From contig JACRBL010000051.1 of the NCBI GenBank assembly GCA_016234485.1, positions 248,001-312,000 of the forward strand: 64,000 nucleotides of DNA, in the 5' to 3' direction. This stretch comes from Chloroflexota bacterium. GTDB taxonomy: Bacteria; Chloroflexota; Anaerolineae; Anaerolineales; Villigracilaceae. How positions within the stretch are numbered: position 1 is the stretch's first letter; the number at the start of each line of letters is the position of its first letter. Below are positions 1-8,790 of the stretch, one piece after another. The notes under the pieces are model-generated. The model was not told the origin of the DNA and did not search any database. It saw only the letters and a program-made list of their open reading frames with translations. The position numbers and the translations under genes were made by a program.

Positions 1-92
1 TCCACGCGCCAGCCGAGGATGCGAAAGGCCAATCCAAACAAGCCGCGCAAAATGTCAGTCACAATGGGAGTGGTGAAAATGGTTCGCTTCAT
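1..92 (-). CDS. N-terminus of a probable 1-acylglycerol-3-phosphate acyltransferase (partial)
   Basis: Only the first 30 codons lie in the window; the gene runs off the left edge. It begins MKRTIFTTP and ends here with LGWRVE, a pattern I associate with the start of PlsC-type lysophospholipid acyltransferases, where a hydrophobic helix precedes a G-W-x-V-E-G strand. The H-x4-D active site would lie outside the window, so the function is inferred. The ATG overlaps the TGA of the upstream ABC ATPase gene by 4 nt (ATGA), so the gene should be translationally coupled to the transporter operon. Confidence 0.5.
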   Translation of the reverse strand, partial: MKRTIFTTPIVTDILRGLFGLAFRILGWRV

Positions 93-1072
93 TTCTTTGC
101 CATCCAACACGCGGCCTGATGACCTTGTCCCAGCTCGGCATAGATAGGGTCTTCGGATTTACATCGCTCGATCACAACGGGGCAACGCGGATGGAATCGG
201 CATCCGCTTGGCAGGTGGATCGGGTTGGGAGTCTCGCCCTGCAAAATGACGCGTTCGCGTCGCAGGCGCGGGTTGGGGACGGGCACGACCGAGAGCAGGG
301 CTTTGGTGTAGGGATGTTGCGGATTCGCCAGCACGTCCGTCGTCTTGCCGATCTCCACGATGCGACCCAAATACATCACCGCGACCCGATCCGCGAAATA
401 GCCAACCGTGCCGAGGTCGTGCGTGATGAGGATGATGGAAATTTGCCGCGACTGGCGCAGGTCGGCCAGCAGGTTGAGGATCTCGGCGCGGATGGAGACA
501 TCCAGCATCGAGACGGGTTCGTCCGCGATCAGCAGGCTTGGCTCGAGCACGAGCGCGCCCGCGATGACGACGCGCTGGCGCTGTCCGCCCGAGAGTTGGT
601 GCGGGAAGCGGTGGATGTAATCCTGGGCGGGTTTGAGTCCCGCGTCTTCAAGGGCTTTCACCACCTTCGATTCGCGCTCTGCTTTGCTGTGGACGAGTCC
701 ATGCACATCGAGCGGCTCGCCGACGATGTCGCCGATGGTTTGGGTCGGGTTGAGCGACTCGTACGGATCCTGGAAAACCATCTGGATGCGCTGACGCAGA
801 AGTTTGCGGTCGTGTTCGCCGGCGTGGGTGATCTCTTTCGACTCGAAGATGATCTTTCCGTCGGTCGGCTCCTCGAGTCCCATCAACGTCAACGCGAGCG
901 TGGACTTGCCGCATCCGCTCTCGCCGACCAGCGCGATGACCTCGCCCTTGCGCAATTGCAGGTCAACGCCGTCCACCGCGTGGACATGGTCAATGTTGCG
1001 CGCAAAGAGGCTCGGCTTGCCCGCGAGGAAGTGTTTTTTGAGGGATTGGACTTCGAGGAAGTAATCTTGCAT
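89..1072 (-). CDS. Oligopeptide/dipeptide ABC transporter ATP-binding protein (DppF/OppF type)
   Basis: 327-residue ATPase subunit of a family-5 (peptide/nickel) ABC importer, acting on the cytoplasmic face of the membrane. Walker A GESGCGKS lies near residues 50-57, the signature LSGGQRQR in the middle, and Walker B runs into [10 protein letters not shown], a DppF-style sequence. The C-terminal oligo_HPY segment with the typical C-R-F-H-P-R-C motif is present, so the protein is complete. I chose the ATG beginning MQDYFLEV because the longer reading adds eight residues outside the family. It is fourth in the operon SBP-DppB-DppCD-DppF and ends in an ATGA overlap with the next gene. The substrate cannot be told from the sequence. 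Confidence 0.9.
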   Translation of the reverse strand: MQDYFLEVQSLKKHFLAGKPSLFARNIDHVHAVDGVDLQLRKGEVIALVGESGCGKSTLALTLMGLEEPTDGKIIFESKEITHAGEHDRKLLRQRIQMVFQDPYESLNPTQTIGDIVGEPLDVHGLVHSKAERESKVVKALEDAGLKPAQDYIHRFPHQLSGGQRQRVVIAGALVLEPSLLIADEPVSMLDVSIRAEILNLLADLRQSRQISIILITHDLGTVGYFADRVAVMYLGRIVEIGKTTDVLANPQHPYTKALLSVVPVPNPRLRRERVILQGETPNPIHLPSGCRFHPRCPVVIERCKSEDPIYAELGQGHQAACWMAKK

Positions 1073-1107
1073 AAATGCTTTAACCACAAAGGGCACAAAG
1101 GGACACG

Positions 1108-1230
1108 AAGTTTTTTGAGGGGTCCAACGTCTCCAGACGTTGGTTGCAAAGTCAGAGACTTTGCACTCCGATATTAAGCAATTGACGGATTACGAAATAC
1201 GCAATACGCAGTATTCATCATTCATCCTCT
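1108..1230. repeat. Two small hairpins followed by a dispersed ACGAAATACGCAATACGCA-type repeat
   Basis: This gap between two ABC genes holds two inverted repeats: CCAACGTC/GACGTTGG near 1122 and GCAAAGTC/GACTTTGC near 1146. They are followed by the ACGAAATACGCAATACGCAG element (about 1190-1216), which recurs in variant form near 6390, 56930, 58110 and 63810. The repeat reaches the 3' end of the DppCD fusion gene. Confidence 0.6.
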
Positions 1231-3161
1231 TCCAAAAGATGGCAGCTCGCCATGTGTCTCTCGCCGACCGAGATGACTTTCGGCTCTTCCACGCGGCAAC
1301 GCTCGAACACGAGTGGACAGCGCGGGGCAAAGCGACAGCCTGCGGGGAGTTCATCGAGTTTGGGAGGGTAGCCAGGGATGGAAGTCAGCCGTTTTTCGGG
1401 ATGAGACAAATCGGGGAAGGCTTTGAGCAGTTCCTGCGTGTACGGGTGGCGCGGGTTGTTGTAGATCGTGTCCACGTCGGAATATTCGGCAGTGACGCCG
1501 CCGTACATGACGAGGACGGAGTCGCACATCTCGGCCACGACGCCAAGATCGTGCGTGACAAAGATAATGGACAGGCCAAGTTTCTTGCGGAGTGAGTCGA
1601 GCAGTTCCAATACCTGCGCCTGAATCATCACGTCGAGGGCGGTGGTGGGTTCGTCCGCGATGACGACTTTTGGATTGCAGGCCAGCGCCATGGCGATCAT
1701 CGCACGTTGGCGCATCCCGCCTGAATATTGATGCGGATAATGTTCCTTGTGGTCGGCGGCGATGCCAACCAGGTCGAGCAGTTCGATCACGCGGGCGGTC
1801 AACGCGTCGCCTTTCATCGTCGCGTCGTGTTTGACGATGGCCTCCGCGATCTGGTCGCCCACGGTGCGGACGGGGTTGAGCGCGTTCATCGCGCCCTGGA
1901 AGATGATCGAGATGCCCTTCCAGCGCACGTCTTCCATTTCCTCTTCGGTCAGCGCGGTCAACTCTTTGTCGCCGAACCAGACTTCGCCGTTGACGATCTG
2001 TCCCGCGGCGGGGAGCAGGCGCAGCAGACCCAGCATCAGCGTGGTCTTGCCGCAACCCGATTCGCCGACGAGTCCGAGCAACTCACCTTCGCGCAATGTG
2101 AACGATACATTTTCCACCGCGCGGGCGGGACGCGTCCCGTCGTTGATGTAAGAGATGGATAGCGAGTCCGCTCGCAGGAGAATCGGCTTGAGAAGCGCGA
2201 CCCGCTCCCCCGTCGAATGAAGAAGCGGTTGTCCCGTCGCATCATTCTTGACGATGGGGAGGGGTCGCATTAAGTGATGAGTCTCGAGTCGGGGATTTAA
2301 AACTTGTTCGAGGCCGTGACCAAAAAGTGTCAGTCCCAGCACCACCCAAACGATTCCGAATCCCGGAGTGACGAGCGCCCACCACGCGCCCGTGGACATG
2401 GCGCCGCGCCCGAAGGCGTAGTTGAGCATTTGCCCCCACGAGAGCGCGGTCGGGTCGCCGAGGCCGAGGAAGGAGAGCGTGCTTTCGTTGAGGATCGCCA
2501 GCGAGACGACGAGGACCGCGTTGACGACGAGGATCGGCATGACCAGCGGCAGGATGTGTCGGCGGATGATGTGGCCTTTGCCCGCGCCGATGGCGCGCGC
2601 CCGCAACACGAACTTGCGCGACTTGACCGCGAGAGTCTGCGAACGGACGATGCGGGCGGTGGTCGTCCAACCGAGCAAGCCGATGACAAAGATGACGTTG
2701 ATGAGCGATGGCTTTTTGGTGAGCGCCATGATGACGATCATCAGCGGCAGGTCGGGGATGACCAGCATGATGTCGGTGAAGCGCATGAAGATATTTTCGA
2801 TTCGCCCGCCGAAGAAACCCGCCACGATGCCGATCACGCCGCCGATGAAAATGGAGATGAAGGCCGCGAAGAAACCGACGGTGAGCGAGACGCGCGCGCC
2901 GAAGATGAAATTGGAGAAGACGTCTTTGCCCGCGTCGTCGGTGCCGAGCCAGTGCTGGGCGGAGGGCGGGTTGTAGATGTCGCTGGTGGTCACGTCAATG
3001 GATGATTGCACGTCGTAGGGCGCGATGGCGTCCGCGAAGACGGCCACGAAAACGATGACGACCAGCATGACCAGTCCCGCGAGCCCCATGCGGTTGCGGC
3101 GAAAGACGCGCCAAAAGTCCATGAAGCGCGAGGTGGGGGAAGGGGAAGTCGGGTCAGGCAT
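1218..3161 (-). CDS. Fused peptide ABC transporter permease-ATPase (DppC-DppD fusion)
   Basis: 647 residues combining two subunits that are normally separate. Residues about 15-290 are a DppC/OppC-type permease: an N-terminal membrane helix, a periplasmic segment with [10 protein letters not shown], and a cluster of helices with the EAA-like loop. Residues about 325-647 are a DppD/OppD-type ATPase with Walker A GESGCGKT near 366, signature YSGGMRQR, Walker B followed by DEPTTALDV, and a C-terminal oligo_HPY motif. The reading frame is continuous through the junction, so this is a real fusion and not an assembly of two ORFs. A second Met at residue 14 is an alternative start; neither has a clear ribosome binding site. 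Confidence 0.88.
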   Translation of the reverse strand: MPDPTSPSPTSRFMDFWRVFRRNRMGLAGLVMLVVIVFVAVFADAIAPYDVQSSIDVTTSDIYNPPSAQHWLGTDDAGKDVFSNFIFGARVSLTVGFFAAFISIFIGGVIGIVAGFFGGRIENIFMRFTDIMLVIPDLPLMIVIMALTKKPSLINVIFVIGLLGWTTTARIVRSQTLAVKSRKFVLRARAIGAGKGHIIRRHILPLVMPILVVNAVLVVSLAILNESTLSFLGLGDPTALSWGQMLNYAFGRGAMSTGAWWALVTPGFGIVWVVLGLTLFGHGLEQVLNPRLETHHLMRPLPIVKNDATGQPLLHSTGERVALLKPILLRADSLSISYINDGTRPARAVENVSFTLREGELLGLVGESGCGKTTLMLGLLRLLPAAGQIVNGEVWFGDKELTALTEEEMEDVRWKGISIIFQGAMNALNPVRTVGDQIAEAIVKHDATMKGDALTARVIELLDLVGIAADHKEHYPHQYSGGMRQRAMIAMALACNPKVVIADEPTTALDVMIQAQVLELLDSLRKKLGLSIIFVTHDLGVVAEMCDSVLVMYGGVTAEYSDVDTIYNNPRHPYTQELLKAFPDLSHPEKRLTSIPGYPPKLDELPAGCRFAPRCPLVFERCRVEEPKVISVGERHMASCHLLEEDE

Positions 3162-3172
3162 TAGAGATTTTT

Positions 3173-3234
3173 GCCGCGAATTAGCACGAATTTTCGCGAA
3201 TAAAAAATTTCGTGCTAATTCGCGTAATTCGCGG
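3173..3234. repeat. Imperfect palindrome of the GCGAATTAGCACGAA/TTCGTGCTAATTCGC type
   Basis: The 81-nt gap between the permease genes is almost entirely an inverted repeat: GCGAATTAGCACGAA... and ...TTCGTGCTAATTCGC around a short A/T-rich centre. It is far more AT-rich than the flanking genes. It could act as an intra-operon hairpin between dppB and the dppCD fusion, but it resembles a dispersed repeat more than a terminator. Confidence 0.65.
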
Positions 3235-3242
3235 CTATGGTT

Positions 3243-4271
3243 TTATTCTGTCTGCACACGCGGATCAAGATAGGAATAGGTCAAGTCGGCCAGCAGATTC
3301 GCCACGATGACTCCGACCGCGATCAGCAGGAACGCGCCTTGCAAGACGGGGAAGTCGCGGCGGTTGACGGCTTCGTAGATGGCGCCGCCCAGCCCAGGCC
3401 ACGAGAAGACCGACTCAATCTGCACCGCGCCCGCCATCGTGAATCCGAGATTGATGGCGATGACCGTCACCAGCGGGAGCATGGCGTTCTTGAGCGCGTG
3501 GTCTTTCAAAATTTGGAAGGTGTTGAGGCCTTTTGCTTTTGCCGTCAGGATGTAATCTTCGGAGAGAACATCCAACAAACTGGAGCGCATGATGAGCATG
3601 TACTCGCCCATGTAGACGATGGTGTACGTCAGCGTGGGCAGGAGCATGTGACTCAGAACATCGCCGAAGCGGACGAAGAACGGTTGCGAACTCATTCCAG
3701 GCGTCTGCATCCCGCCGATGGGGAGTCCGTTGTTACTGCCCCAAAATAAAAGAATGATGCCAAGCCAGAAGGTGGGCAGACTCCACGCGATGAGACTGAT
3801 GATGAGCGCGCCGTAATCCACATTCGTGCGCGCTTTCCAAGCCGCGAACACGCCGAAGATCACGCCGACGATGACGGCCAGGATTTGTCCCGCGCCGATG
3901 AGAATGACGGTGTTCCACAAGCGTTCGAGCAGGACGTCCGCGACGGGGCGGTTGCTGTGGTAGCTGATGCCCAACTCGCCTTTGAGCAGGTTGCCGATAT
4001 AGATGAAAAATTGTGTTTCAAGGGGATTGACGCCGCACGACCCAACCTTGATCGGGTTGAGCGACTCGAAGCAGTTGATGACGGGCTTGTCCAACCCATA
4101 GCGGACGCGGATTGCCTCGACCGCTTCCTTCTTCAGGCGCGGGTCGTGGACGCCCGCCCGCGCCGGGTCACCGGGCAGGACGCGGAAGAGGAAGAAATTA
4201 AGCACGAGGACAAACAGGATGGTGAAGAAAGCCCACCCGATTTTGCCGAGGAGATAACGCCAGCGTTTCAA
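3243..4271 (-). CDS. Peptide ABC transporter permease (DppB/OppB type)
   Basis: 342-residue inner-membrane permease forming the translocation pore with the DppC half of the adjacent fusion protein. The N-terminus has the expected first helix followed by the family motif F-R-V-L-P-G-D-P, then a long extracytoplasmic segment up to about residue 110 and a bundle of helices. The coupling-loop region has A-x-A-K-G-L and the conserved M-L-P-L-V-T, and the C-terminus ends in D-P-R-V, as is usual for DppB. Length fits the family. It lies second in the operon after the substrate-binding protein, separated from it by a palindromic repeat (4285-4409). Confidence 0.92.
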   Translation of the reverse strand: MKRWRYLLGKIGWAFFTILFVLVLNFFLFRVLPGDPARAGVHDPRLKKEAVEAIRVRYGLDKPVINCFESLNPIKVGSCGVNPLETQFFIYIGNLLKGELGISYHSNRPVADVLLERLWNTVILIGAGQILAVIVGVIFGVFAAWKARTNVDYGALIISLIAWSLPTFWLGIILLFWGSNNGLPIGGMQTPGMSSQPFFVRFGDVLSHMLLPTLTYTIVYMGEYMLIMRSSLLDVLSEDYILTAKAKGLNTFQILKDHALKNAMLPLVTVIAINLGFTMAGAVQIESVFSWPGLGGAIYEAVNRRDFPVLQGAFLLIAVGVIVANLLADLTYSYLDPRVQTE

Positions 4272-4284
4272 GAGGAGTCCTGCC

Positions 4285-4409
4285 CGTCATTGCGAGGGTG
4301 GTCTTCCCGACACTTGCACCGCACTGCGTTTGGTGCAGTGCAGGTGAGCAATCCCCGCACCGTGGAGGAGATTGCTTCGTCGGGAAGAACACCCTCCTCG
4401 CAATGACGG
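4285..4409. repeat. Large palindromic element, CATTGCGAG...GCAATGACG family, copy 1
   Basis: The terminal inverted repeats are CGTCATTGCGAG and CTCGCAATGACG. Inside are the arms GGTCTTCCCGA and TCGGGAAGAACACC, plus AGCAATC/GATTGCT. This copy also carries a nested hairpin (CACTTGCACCGCACTG/CAGTGCAGGTG). Four other copies occur at about 25754, 26619, 31161 and 42025. All five are intergenic. Confidence 0.85.
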
Positions 4410-4422
4410 AATCGTAGAAGTT

Positions 4423-6063
4423 TTACTTCACCGCTTCAATCACCACCAGCGAGCTGACATCCGAAAGTTCCACCTTCGGGTAGTCGGTCAGCCAGCCAGT
4501 GAAGCGATCCACGCGGTAGGCTTGAATGGCTTGTTCATAGTACGGGATGATGTAGACCACGTCATCGAAGACGATCTGTTGCATCTGGTGGACGAGGGCG
4601 ATGCGCTTCTGCAAATCGAGTTCGGTGGCCTGCTGGTCGTAGAGCGCGTCGTACTCGGGATTCGAGTAACCCGTCTCATTGTAGCCGTTGGGAATCTCCG
4701 CTGTGGTGTGGACGCCCAGCAGGAGGTTCGGGTCGGGATCGGAGCCCCAGCCCCACAGGATAATGTCGAAGTCGAAGGCGGGACAGCAGGCCGCCGTCAG
4801 CGCGTCGGGGTCCATCGCGGCCAGTTCGGCCTTCACGCCCACTTCCATCCACATCTCCGCCAGCAGTTCGGCCTGGCGCGGGGCGTCAATGCTGTCCGAG
4901 GGCCACTGCATCCGGAAGGTCAGAGGCCGCGAACCGTCGGGCATGTCGCGAATGCCGTCGCCGTCCGCGTCCTTGTAGCCCGCTTCGTCCAAAATTTTGT
5001 TCGCTTCGGCCACGTCGTACGAATAATCCTTTATCGTGCTGTTGAACCACATGCCTAACCCATCGGGGATCAGCGTGAGGCCGGGCGTACCGTAGCCGAG
5101 CAAAACCACGTCAATTAATTTTTGTTTGTTAGTGGCGTGCGCGAGCGCCAGGCGCACATTGCGGTCGCGCAAAGCGGGATGCCCCGTGCAAATGCCACCC
5201 GCGTCGGTGGGACAATTTTCGGGCGAGACCTGGTTGAAGATGATGTCCGAAACGCCTGGCGCAAATGGCGCGCCCGTCACCACTTTGATGTTCGGGTCGC
5301 TCTTGAGCGCTTCCACCGCGGTGGCGGGCATTTCGGTGATCATATCCACGTCTCCGCTCTTGAGCGCCTGCACCAACACATCCTGGCTCTCGTAAGTCTG
5401 GAAGAAGACCTCGGCCACTTTGGGCGGCCTTGCAAAATGATCCTTGTTCGCGGTCAGGTGGACGAACTCGTTCGGTTTATACTCCGTCATCTTGAACGGG
5501 CCTGAGCCGATCATTTCCACATTTTCAAATTCAGTGGCGGCCGCGCCCTCGGCATGTTGCGCCCAAATGTGTTCGGGCAAAACATACATAAACACCAACT
5601 GGCTTTCAATATTCGGAATGGCCTCGTTCAGAGTCACGACCACGGTGTAATCGTCAGTCGCTTCCACGCTTTCGAGATAACCCGTGTAGGCGTTCAAGTA
5701 CGGGAAGTCTTCATGAGCCTTGTAAAAATTATACGTAAACGCCACGTCCGCCGCGGTCAGCGTTTTGCCATCGTGGAACTTCACCCCCTCGCGCAATTTA
5801 TACGTGTACGTCAAACCATCGGACGAACGATTCACGGTCTCGGCCAGCGAAAGCGTGTATGAACCGTCCAGGTTCAATTCATACATCGAGTCGTACACCA
5901 ATTCAAAGATCGTATATGCTTCGGTTAAGATGGCCGCCCCTGGGTTGAGCGTATCGGGGCTTCCCCCCCAGCCGATCCGCACCGTGCCGCCTCCCCCGCC
6001 CGCCTGTCCGCATGCCGCGAGCGCGAACGCCAAAATCATGACCAGCGCAAAAATCTTCCTCAT
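4423..6063 (-). CDS. Peptide/nickel-type ABC transporter substrate-binding lipoprotein (family 5)
   Basis: 546 residues. The N-terminus is a lipoprotein signal peptide with lipobox L-A-A-C (Cys18), followed by a glycine-rich linker, so the mature protein should be lipid-anchored outside the membrane. The body has hallmarks of SBP_bac_5: SPDTLNPG near the start, YELNLDG, LREGVKFHDG with TAADVAFT, and a late segment describing the N-G-Y-N lobe. It is the first gene of the operon and would set ligand specificity, which I cannot read from sequence. Upstream is a divergent 80-nt gap shared with the Cas4-like gene; an SD-like GGAGAGA lies just before the ATG. Confidence 0.93.
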   Translation of the reverse strand: MRKIFALVMILAFALAACGQAGGGGGTVRIGWGGSPDTLNPGAAILTEAYTIFELVYDSMYELNLDGSYTLSLAETVNRSSDGLTYTYKLREGVKFHDGKTLTAADVAFTYNFYKAHEDFPYLNAYTGYLESVEATDDYTVVVTLNEAIPNIESQLVFMYVLPEHIWAQHAEGAAATEFENVEMIGSGPFKMTEYKPNEFVHLTANKDHFARPPKVAEVFFQTYESQDVLVQALKSGDVDMITEMPATAVEALKSDPNIKVVTGAPFAPGVSDIIFNQVSPENCPTDAGGICTGHPALRDRNVRLALAHATNKQKLIDVVLLGYGTPGLTLIPDGLGMWFNSTIKDYSYDVAEANKILDEAGYKDADGDGIRDMPDGSRPLTFRMQWPSDSIDAPRQAELLAEMWMEVGVKAELAAMDPDALTAACCPAFDFDIILWGWGSDPDPNLLLGVHTTAEIPNGYNETGYSNPEYDALYDQQATELDLQKRIALVHQMQQIVFDDVVYIIPYYEQAIQAYRVDRFTGWLTDYPKVELSDVSSLVVIEAVK

Positions 6064-6131
6064 GGCTCTCTCCTTGGTGATACGAGATTTGGCTTACGCG
6101 TCCATTATAAAACAGATACCCCCAAATGCGA

Positions 6132-6137
6132 TAAAAT
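6132..6137 (+). promoter_or_regulatory. Candidate -10 element for a leaderless transcript
   Basis: TAAAAT ends 6 nt before the ATG at 6144, with no Shine-Dalgarno sequence between them. Transcription would start at about the A of the ATG. The same spacing is seen at 11000 and 25300. Confidence 0.35.
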
Positions 6138-6143
6138 CTCCTC

Positions 6144-6383
6144 ATGCGAACCATCCGCGCCTCCGAAATCGGGACTTACCTCTACTGTCGCCGCGCCTGG
6201 CTTTACCACAAACAGGGCGTGGAATCCGCCAACCAGGCCGAACTCAGCGCGGGGACGTCCCTCCATCGCCAGCATGGACGCAAAATCCTCGCCGCGTCTC
6301 TCGCGCGGACGTTGGGCGCGTTCCTGCTTCTTCTCGCGTTCACCCTGCTGACGGCCTGGGCGGTGGAAGCGCTGTTGAGGTGA
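6144..6383 (+). CDS. N-terminal half of a membrane-anchored Cas4-like (Dna2/RecB-type) nuclease, ended by TGA
   Basis: 79 residues. It opens with I-R-A-S-E-I-G-x-Y-L-Y-C-R-R-A-W, the typical Cas4/Dna2 start with the first cluster cysteine, followed by a segment with A-G-T-S-L-H and H-G-R, and ends in a hydrophobic helix. The PD-(D/E)XK core is missing. It lies in the same frame as the next coding segment at 6453. From 6144 to 6968 the frame holds only one stop, the TGA at 6381-6383, followed by about 60 nt of dispersed repeat. I read the two pieces as one gene interrupted by a repeat insertion. They may work as separate subunits, or the gene may be inactive. Confidence 0.7.
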   Translation: MRTIRASEIGTYLYCRRAWLYHKQGVESANQAELSAGTSLHRQHGRKILAASLARTLGAFLLLLAFTLLTAWAVEALLR

Positions 6384-6389
6384 AGAGAC

Positions 6390-6449
6390 AGGTACACACG
6401 GAACACGCAACACGCAACTCCTCTCGCGCATCCCTATCCCGCATCTCTC
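6390..6449. repeat. Dispersed GTACACACGGAACACGCAA-type repeat inside the split Cas4-like gene
   Basis: GGTACACACGGAACACGCAA, followed by CACGCAACTCC and CATCCCTATCCC. It matches, in reverse orientation, the intergenic copy near 56990 and the in-gene copies near 58110 and 63810. It is open in the frame of the flanking nuclease halves. Confidence 0.6.
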
Positions 6450-6452
6450 TCT

Positions 6453-6968
6453 ATGCTCTACCTCTCCCTCGCCCTCCTCATCCTCGCCCTGCTCTTCTTC
6501 TGGCAATCCTCGCGCCAGCAGAAATCCGCGGGACTGCCCGGCGGACGCGTCATCTACACCGACACGCGCGCCTGGGGCTCCCGTCTCGAACAGCCGCTCT
6601 TCGACGCCAAACTCGGCCTGACAGGCAAACCCGATTACCTCGTGGAGCAAAAGGGCCAAATCATCCCCATCGAAGTCAAATCAGGCCGCACGCCTGAGGC
6701 CCCCTACGATTCGCACATTTATCAACTGGCCGCCTACTGCCTGCTCGTGGACAAGATCTACGGCAAACGTCCGCCCTATGGCATCATCCACTACCCCGCC
6801 AAAACCTTCGCCGTAGACTACACCCCCGCGCTCGAAGTCTCCCTACTCGACCTGCTGGCCGAAATGCGCCGCGACGACACGCGCACGAAAGTGGACTGTT
6901 CGCACGCCGAACCCGCGCGCTGTGTCAAATGCGGCTTCCGAAACGTGTGCGAACAAAAATTGGCGTGA
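6453..6968 (+). CDS. C-terminal half of the membrane-anchored Cas4-like nuclease (PD-(D/E)XK)
   Basis: 171 residues. An N-terminal hydrophobic helix (about 2-18) is followed by the nuclease core: G-K-P-D (metal-binding Asp), then I-P-I-E-V-K-S-G (Glu and Lys of the PD-(D/E)XK motif), and Q-L-A-A-Y-C as the RecB-type motif. The end has C-V-K-C-G-F-R-N-V-C, which together with the Cys in the preceding half gives the four cysteines of a Cas4-like 4Fe-4S cluster. No CRISPR array or other cas gene is in the window, so a role in spacer acquisition is not supported; DNA repair or turnover at the membrane is a neutral guess. The start at 6453 is the first in-frame ATG after the repeat. Confidence 0.75.
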   Translation: MLYLSLALLILALLFFWQSSRQQKSAGLPGGRVIYTDTRAWGSRLEQPLFDAKLGLTGKPDYLVEQKGQIIPIEVKSGRTPEAPYDSHIYQLAAYCLLVDKIYGKRPPYGIIHYPAKTFAVDYTPALEVSLLDLLAEMRRDDTRTKVDCSHAEPARCVKCGFRNVCEQKLA

Positions 6969-7182
6969 AGTTGAGGGGGTTGAATTGGGGGGTCTTAAGT
7001 TGTATGATGAATTTGTCAAAAAAAGACATTCAAGGAAAGGAGCGTAAAACAAAGAGATATTTTCAGCCAAGAAAGGCGGAACCTCGCGCGACCGAATTTG
7101 TGGGAATGGATCGGCGAAGGTCTTTGCAGTAAAACAGTCCCCGCCAGTTTCCTTCGTTTGTTAATCGCAAAAGGAGAATATC

Positions 7183-7713
7183 ATGAACTACCGCGTTACG
7201 ACCGCGCTTCTTGCAGTGGCGCTGATTTTCGCGTTGGGCGTCAATACCGGCAATGCCGCGCCTCCCGTGGTGGCGGACCCCGGCGATTATGATTTCACCA
7301 CTCACGGCACAGATTGGGTGCCGGAGGTTCCGGCAAATTTCGTGTTCACGTATCGAGGTTGGGGCTCAATTGCCAAAGCCAGAACCGCCGCAGGATTGTA
7401 CTGGGTGCACATTCCTGTTCCTTTCCCCAGCCGAATTGCCAACTCGCTGATGAAAATCAAGTTCGTTGAATTTTGCGCCCAGTCCACCAACGGCGCGAGC
7501 ACCAAACCCGTCCAGATGGATCTGTGGGAATATCCCGGCCAATTTGCATCCGTTGGCATTGCCTGGCCGGCGGATAACGCCAAACACTGCTTCACCTACA
7601 CATTGAATCCCGCGGCCTTTCATCAGGACTTGGGGATCAGCGTTCTCTTGCAATTCGCCAACACAACTGACCGAATCACCCTCTACAAAGCCTGGGTACG
7701 ACTCATTCCCTGA
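7183..7713 (+). CDS. Secreted protein of unknown function
   Basis: 176 residues with a clear Sec signal peptide (hydrophobic A-L-L-A-V-A-L-I-F-A core, likely cleavage after G-N-A near residue 26). The mature part is beta-rich in composition with two cysteines (F-C-A and H-C-F) and no recognisable domain. A strong Shine-Dalgarno AAAGGAGAA precedes the ATG, and a strong terminator follows, so it is a single-gene unit. The 214-nt leader region upstream (6969-7182) shows no gene or riboswitch I can recognise. Confidence 0.7.
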   Translation: MNYRVTTALLAVALIFALGVNTGNAAPPVVADPGDYDFTTHGTDWVPEVPANFVFTYRGWGSIAKARTAAGLYWVHIPVPFPSRIANSLMKIKFVEFCAQSTNGASTKPVQMDLWEYPGQFASVGIAWPADNAKHCFTYTLNPAAFHQDLGISVLLQFANTTDRITLYKAWVRLIP

Positions 7714-7728
7714 AGCGGCCTCAAAACA

Positions 7729-7759
7729 AAACGGTCCCCGAGCACTTCGGGGACCGTTT
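7729..7759. terminator. Bidirectional rho-independent terminator
   Basis: Perfect stem AAACGGTCCCCGA / TCGGGGACCGTTT around a short loop. A-rich and T-rich flanks make it usable on both strands. It sits between the convergent secreted-protein and desaturase genes. Confidence 0.85.
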
Positions 7760-7782
7760 GCTGTTCTTGCGATTGATCGGGG

Positions 7783-8790
7783 CTATTCCGCTTTCACTTT
7801 CACAGGCTGGTACTTCTTCAAAACATCCCAGCCTGCCAGCCTTCGATTGGCTTCATCGTACAGCCGCCACTTCAAAGACTTGAGACTCGCCAAAATCGTC
7901 AACGGCTTGACGTGGAAGATGGGATTCTCGCGATAAGCTTTCGGCAGGTTGTAATTGGGGATCTTCGCGCTCAGGTGGTGGATGTGGTGATATCCGATAT
8001 TGCCGCTAAACCAATTCAACACCGCCGGGAGTTTGTAGAACGAACTGCCCTGCATCGAAGCCTTGAAATAATCCCACTGCGTGTGGCGATCCCAGTAAAC
8101 GCCTTCAAAGTTGTGTTGCACGTAAAAGAGCCAGATACCCGCCGACGCGCCAAAGAAGATCACCAGCGTCTGCACGAGCAGGTAGGCCTTCCATCCGAAG
8201 AGCAGACTCGCCGCCGTGACCATGATCGCCAGCGAAAGATTCGTCCACCAAACGGAGGCGAGTTCGCGTTTGCTTTTGGAAGAGGGGATGCGCTGGGTGA
8301 ACACAAACACGATCACCGAACCGAACAGGAACATGAAGATGGGATGCCGCATGATGCGGTAGCCGAACTTCTTCCACCACGGCGCGGCGAGGTATTCTGT
8401 CACCGTCATCGTGTACACGTCGCCGATGCCGCGGCGGTCGAGGTCGCCCGCGGTGGCGTGGTGGATGGCGTGATCGTGCGACCAGCGATAGTAGGGCGTG
8501 AACGTGAGCAGTCCCGTAACGCGTCCCATCCACATGTTAGCTTTTTGCGAGCGAAAGAACGAGCCATGCCCGCAATCGTGGAAGATGATAAATGTCCGCA
8601 CCATGAAGCCCGCCGTGAGCATCGTCAGCGGGAGCGTGAGCCAGAAGGAAATTTCCAGGCTTCGCATCGTAAGGTAAAACAGGACAAAGTATGGCACGAG
8701 GGTATTCACCGCCTGCCAGATACTTTTGCGCGTGTCCGCTTCGGCGTAACGCGCCACAACCGATTTCCAATTAAAGGTTTCTGTTTTCAT
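7783..8790 (-). CDS. Membrane fatty acid desaturase
   Basis: 335-residue integral membrane di-iron desaturase introducing a double bond into acyl chains. The three histidine boxes are visible: H-D-C-G-H-G-S after the second helix, H-D-H-A-I-H-H about 40 residues later, and Y-H-H-I-H-H-L near residue 260. Helices flank the boxes as in the family (delta-12/omega-6-like), and the length is right. Regiospecificity cannot be deduced. Gene convergent with the secreted protein; the upstream 371-nt gap is full of small inverted repeats. Confidence 0.9.
   Translation of the reverse strand: MKTETFNWKSVVARYAEADTRKSIWQAVNTLVPYFVLFYLTMRSLEISFWLTLPLTMLTAGFMVRTFIIFHDCGHGSFFRSQKANMWMGRVTGLLTFTPYYRWSHDHAIHHATAGDLDRRGIGDVYTMTVTEYLAAPWWKKFGYRIMRHPIFMFLFGSVIVFVFTQRIPSSKSKRELASVWWTNLSLAIMVTAASLLFGWKAYLLVQTLVIFFGASAGIWLFYVQHNFEGVYWDRHTQWDYFKASMQGSSFYKLPAVLNWFSGNIGYHHIHHLSAKIPNYNLPKAYRENPIFHVKPLTILASLKSLKWRLYDEANRRLAGWDVLKKYQPVKVKAE

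Noticed and set aside
119-1177. Long plus-strand ORFs opposite the ABC, SDR, glycosyltransferase and kinase genes
   Set aside because: These are shadows of GC-rich minus-strand genes: low-complexity, Arg/His/Asp-rich, with no family motifs.
6381-6383. Selenocysteine at the TGA of the Cas4-like gene
   Set aside because: No conserved Cys is expected at this point, which is at the end of a membrane helix and next to a repeat insertion. I see no functional reason for Sec here.
6144-6968. CRISPR-Cas locus
   Set aside because: The nuclease is Cas4-like but there is no repeat-spacer array and no other cas gene in the window; the dispersed repeats are irregular in length and spacing.
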